Below, piece after piece: positions 61,747-64,000 of a stretch of 64,000 nt of DNA. The stretch comes from Kumtagia sp964244725. Lineage in GTDB: Bacteria > Pseudomonadota > Alphaproteobacteria > Rhizobiales > Rhizobiaceae. Each line of letters starts with the position of its first letter. The stretch's first letter is position 1. Where the stretch lies: positions 1-64,000 of the forward strand of contig CAXTJQ010000018.1 in NCBI GenBank assembly GCA_964244725.1, in the 5' to 3' direction. A program made the translations under genes and the position numbers. A model generated the notes under the pieces. That model did not search any database. It saw nothing but the letters and a program-made list of their open reading frames with translations, and was not told the DNA's origin.

Positions 61747-64000
61747 ATGCCCAACAAGATGCTTATCGATGCCTCCCACCCGGAGGAAACGCGGGTCGTG
61801 GTCGTCCACGGTAATCGGATCGAAGAATTCGATTTCGAATCGCAGGACAAAAAACAGCTCAAGGGAAACATCTACCTCGCCCGGGTAACCCGGGTCGAAC
61901 CGTCGCTGCAGGCGGCGTTCATCGAATATGGCGGCAATCGCCACGGCTTTCTGGCCTTCAGCGAAATCCATCCCGACTACTACCAGATTCCGGTCGCCGA
62001 CCGGCAGGCGCTTTTGCGCGCCGAGGCCGAGGAAGCCCTGGCCGAAAGCGACGACGACAATGACGGCGAGGAACGCCAGGGCCGCAATGGCGGCGGCAAG
62101 CGCCGGCGCCGTTCGGGCCGCAATCGCGGGCAAAACCCCGAGGAAGCCAATGCCGCGCCGCGTGACGCCGAAGACGGGGACGCACCCTCCGCCGCCGAAG
62201 ACGCTCCGGCATCGCCAGCCGACGCGGCGCATGACGATCTGGTCGAGGCGCATCATGACGATGCCGACCACGACCACGCTGAAGACGACGCGGGCCAGGC
62301 GGACGGAGCCGCCGATCCGGAAGCGTTCCGTGCCATGGAGGCCTCGATTGGGTCCGATAACGTCTCGGAGGACCGCGAACAGCCGCAAGCCGACCCCGTC
62401 GAGGCCGGCGAAGGCGACACCGACGGCCCGCGCGGCGAGATCGAGGAAGTTCAGGAGCCGAACGGCGATGAGGGCGAGATCGAATCGGTCGGCGCGGGCG
62501 ACGCGCTCGAAGAGGTCCGCAACCGCCGCAAGCCGCCGCGCCGGCAGTACAAGATCCAGGAAGTCATCAAGCGCCGCCAGATCCTGCTCGTCCAGGTCGT
62601 CAAGGAAGAGCGCGGCAACAAGGGCGCGGCGCTGACGACCTACCTGTCGCTGGCCGGCCGCTATTCCGTGCTGATGCCCAACACCGCGCGCGGCGGCGGC
62701 ATCTCGCGCAAGATCACCAACATCCAGGACCGCAAGCGCCTCAAGGAAGTAGTGCAGGACCTCGATGTGCCGCAGGGCATGGGCGTCATCCTGCGCACCG
62801 CCGGCGAAAGCCGCACCAAGGCGGAGATCAAGCGCGACTACGAATATCTGATGCGCCTGTGGGAGACGGTTCGGACGCTGACCCTGGAATCGACCGCCCC
62901 TGCCCTGGTCTACGAGGAAGGCAGCCTGATCAAGCGTTCGGTGCGCGACCTCTACAACAAGGACATCGAGGAAATCATGGTTTCGGGCGAGGACGCCTAC
63001 CGCGAGGCCAAGGATTTCATGCGCATGCTCATGCCGAGCCACGCCAAGATGGTCCAGCCGTTCCGCGACACCGTGCCGATCTTCGTGCGCCATGGCGTCG
63101 AGGCGCAACTCGACCGCATGCTGCAGCCGCAGGTCACGCTGAAATCCGGCGGCTACCTGGTCATCAACCAGACCGAGGCGCTGGTCGCCATCGACGTGAA
63201 CTCGGGCCGCTCGACGCGCGAGCATTCGATCGAGGAAACCGCGCTTCATACCAATCTCGAAGCCGCCGAGGAGGTCGCCCGCCAGTTGCGCCTGCGCGAC
63301 CTCGCCGGCCTGATCGTCATCGACTTCATCGACATGGAGGAGAACCGCAACAACCGCGCGGTCGAGAAGCGGCTGAAGGACCACCTCAAGAACGACCGCG
63401 CCCGCATACAGCTCGGCCGCATCTCGCATTTCGGCCTGATGGAAATGTCGCGCCAGCGCATCCGAGCCAGCGTGCTGGAATCCACGACCAAGCCTTGTCC
63501 GCACTGCGGCGGGACGGGTCATGTCCGGTCGGACTCGTCGATCGCCCTGCTGGTGGTCCGCGCGATCGAGGAATTTCTGCTCAAGGATTCGCGCAGCCAC
63601 ATCGTGGTCAAGACGCCGACCGCGACCGCGATGTACGTCCTCAACCACAAGCGCGGCACGCTGTCCGAATTCGAGCGCCGTTTCGCGGTCACGATCACCA
63701 TCGAGGCCGACGAGATGGTGGGCGCGCAGCACCACGCCATCTTCCGCGGCGCAATCGCCGAGAAGCCGCTGGTTACGGTCGAATTGCCCGCGCCGGTCTA
63801 CGAAGAAGAGCCCGAGGACGAGGTCTTCGCCGAGGACGAAGAGATCGAGACGGAAGCCGAGACCGACGAGGCGGACGACGCGGCCGCCGCGCCCGCCCGG
63901 CCGGCCGGCGCGCCCGATCAGGGACAGCACGATCGAAAGCGCCGCAAGCGCCGCCGCCGTCGCGGCGGCCGCGACCGCGACGCTGTCGCAGGTGGCCCCG
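61747..64000 (+). CDS. rne: Ribonuclease E, 5' part (runs off the right edge)
   Basis: Endoribonuclease of mRNA decay and rRNA maturation. 751 codons are visible. The start MPNKMLIDASHPEETRVVVV is typical. The S1 domain is split: after FSEIHPDYYQIPV (about residues 73-85) comes an acidic, Arg-patched insertion of about 170 residues, and the domain resumes with RRQILLVQVVKEERGNKGAALT. The 5' sensor, RNase H-like part and DNase I-like domain follow, with the metal-binding VAIDVNSGRSTRE and IVIDFIDMEE. The zinc link is CPHCGGTGH. The visible C-terminus is acidic, then Arg/Lys-rich, where the degradosome scaffold begins. Confidence 0.95.
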   Translation, partial: MPNKMLIDASHPEETRVVVVHGNRIEEFDFESQDKKQLKGNIYLARVTRVEPSLQAAFIEYGGNRHGFLAFSEIHPDYYQIPVADRQALLRAEAEEALAESDDDNDGEERQGRNGGGKRRRRSGRNRGQNPEEANAAPRDAEDGDAPSAAEDAPASPADAAHDDLVEAHHDDADHDHAEDDAGQADGAADPEAFRAMEASIGSDNVSEDREQPQADPVEAGEGDTDGPRGEIEEVQEPNGDEGEIESVGAGDALEEVRNRRKPPRRQYKIQEVIKRRQILLVQVVKEERGNKGAALTTYLSLAGRYSVLMPNTARGGGISRKITNIQDRKRLKEVVQDLDVPQGMGVILRTAGESRTKAEIKRDYEYLMRLWETVRTLTLESTAPALVYEEGSLIKRSVRDLYNKDIEEIMVSGEDAYREAKDFMRMLMPSHAKMVQPFRDTVPIFVRHGVEAQLDRMLQPQVTLKSGGYLVINQTEALVAIDVNSGRSTREHSIEETALHTNLEAAEEVARQLRLRDLAGLIVIDFIDMEENRNNRAVEKRLKDHLKNDRARIQLGRISHFGLMEMSRQRIRASVLESTTKPCPHCGGTGHVRSDSSIALLVVRAIEEFLLKDSRSHIVVKTPTATAMYVLNHKRGTLSEFERRFAVTITIEADEMVGAQHHAIFRGAIAEKPLVTVELPAPVYEEEPEDEVFAEDEEIETEAETDEADDAAAAPARPAGAPDQGQHDRKRRKRRRRRGGRDRDAVAGGP

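Overview
The window is GC-rich chromosomal DNA from an alphaproteobacterium, almost certainly of the order Hyphomicrobiales (Rhizobiales). The gene orders point there: dgt-argS-SPOR protein-nagZ-scpA-scpB-tatABC, rne divergent from amiC-mrcA-prfB, clpP-clpX-lon-hup, and speB-argC with rplM-rpsI and ctaA. An ExoR homologue and a RIME-like intergenic palindrome agree. I cannot name a genus from sequence alone.

Layout. 1-0.4 kb: a possible gene tail and an inverted repeat. 0.4-11.1 kb (minus strand): Tat translocase, condensin accessory proteins, NagZ, a large SPOR-domain protein, ArgS and a dNTPase. 11.2-13.9 kb: an ErpA-type Fe-S carrier, exonuclease III, ExoR and HU. 14-21 kb: the proteolysis block lon, clpX, clpP, interrupted on the opposite strand by a DUF1513 protein gene and a wrecked toxin-antitoxin pair. 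21.2-25.6 kb: accessory metabolism with a flavin oxidase, a cytochrome P450, an unknown periplasmic protein with a duplicated cysteine module, and a cupin. 25.6-30.3 kb: sulfhydrylase, CoA-binding protein, a multiply frameshifted pseudogene, an enoyl-CoA hydratase family protein, a thioesterase and a small beta-flower-like protein. 30.4-31.5 kb: rplM-rpsI with a clear promoter and terminator. 31.5-37.6 kb: acyltransferase, glycerophosphodiesterase-like protein, agmatinase family, ArgC, CtaA and DUF2842. 37.6-47.0 kb: an exopolysaccharide locus containing a deacetylase, GNAT acyltransferase, Wzc-like protein, Wza-like exporter, glycosyltransferase, initiating sugar-phosphate transferase and Wzy-type polymerase. 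Then come tRNA-Pro(GGG), a two-component system with a PepSY protein, an RTX-type secreted protein, nadK, a DEAD-box helicase, an OmpA-type lipoprotein, prfB, mrcA, amiC and the 5' part of rne, which runs off the right edge.

The most interesting unit is the polysaccharide locus. Its inventory matches holdfast or unipolar-polysaccharide loci of alphaproteobacteria. Its Wzc-like protein carries a fused BY-kinase-like domain that has lost the Walker A lysine and the tyrosine tail, and no flippase gene lies in the window. ExoR, encoded 25 kb away, is a known regulator of exopolysaccharide in rhizobia, but a link to this locus is only an inference. Other points of note are the programmed +1 frameshift in prfB, decayed accessory genes with several separate lesions, a ribosomal-operon terminator that doubles as the coding end of a convergent acyltransferase gene, and a long leader before rne.
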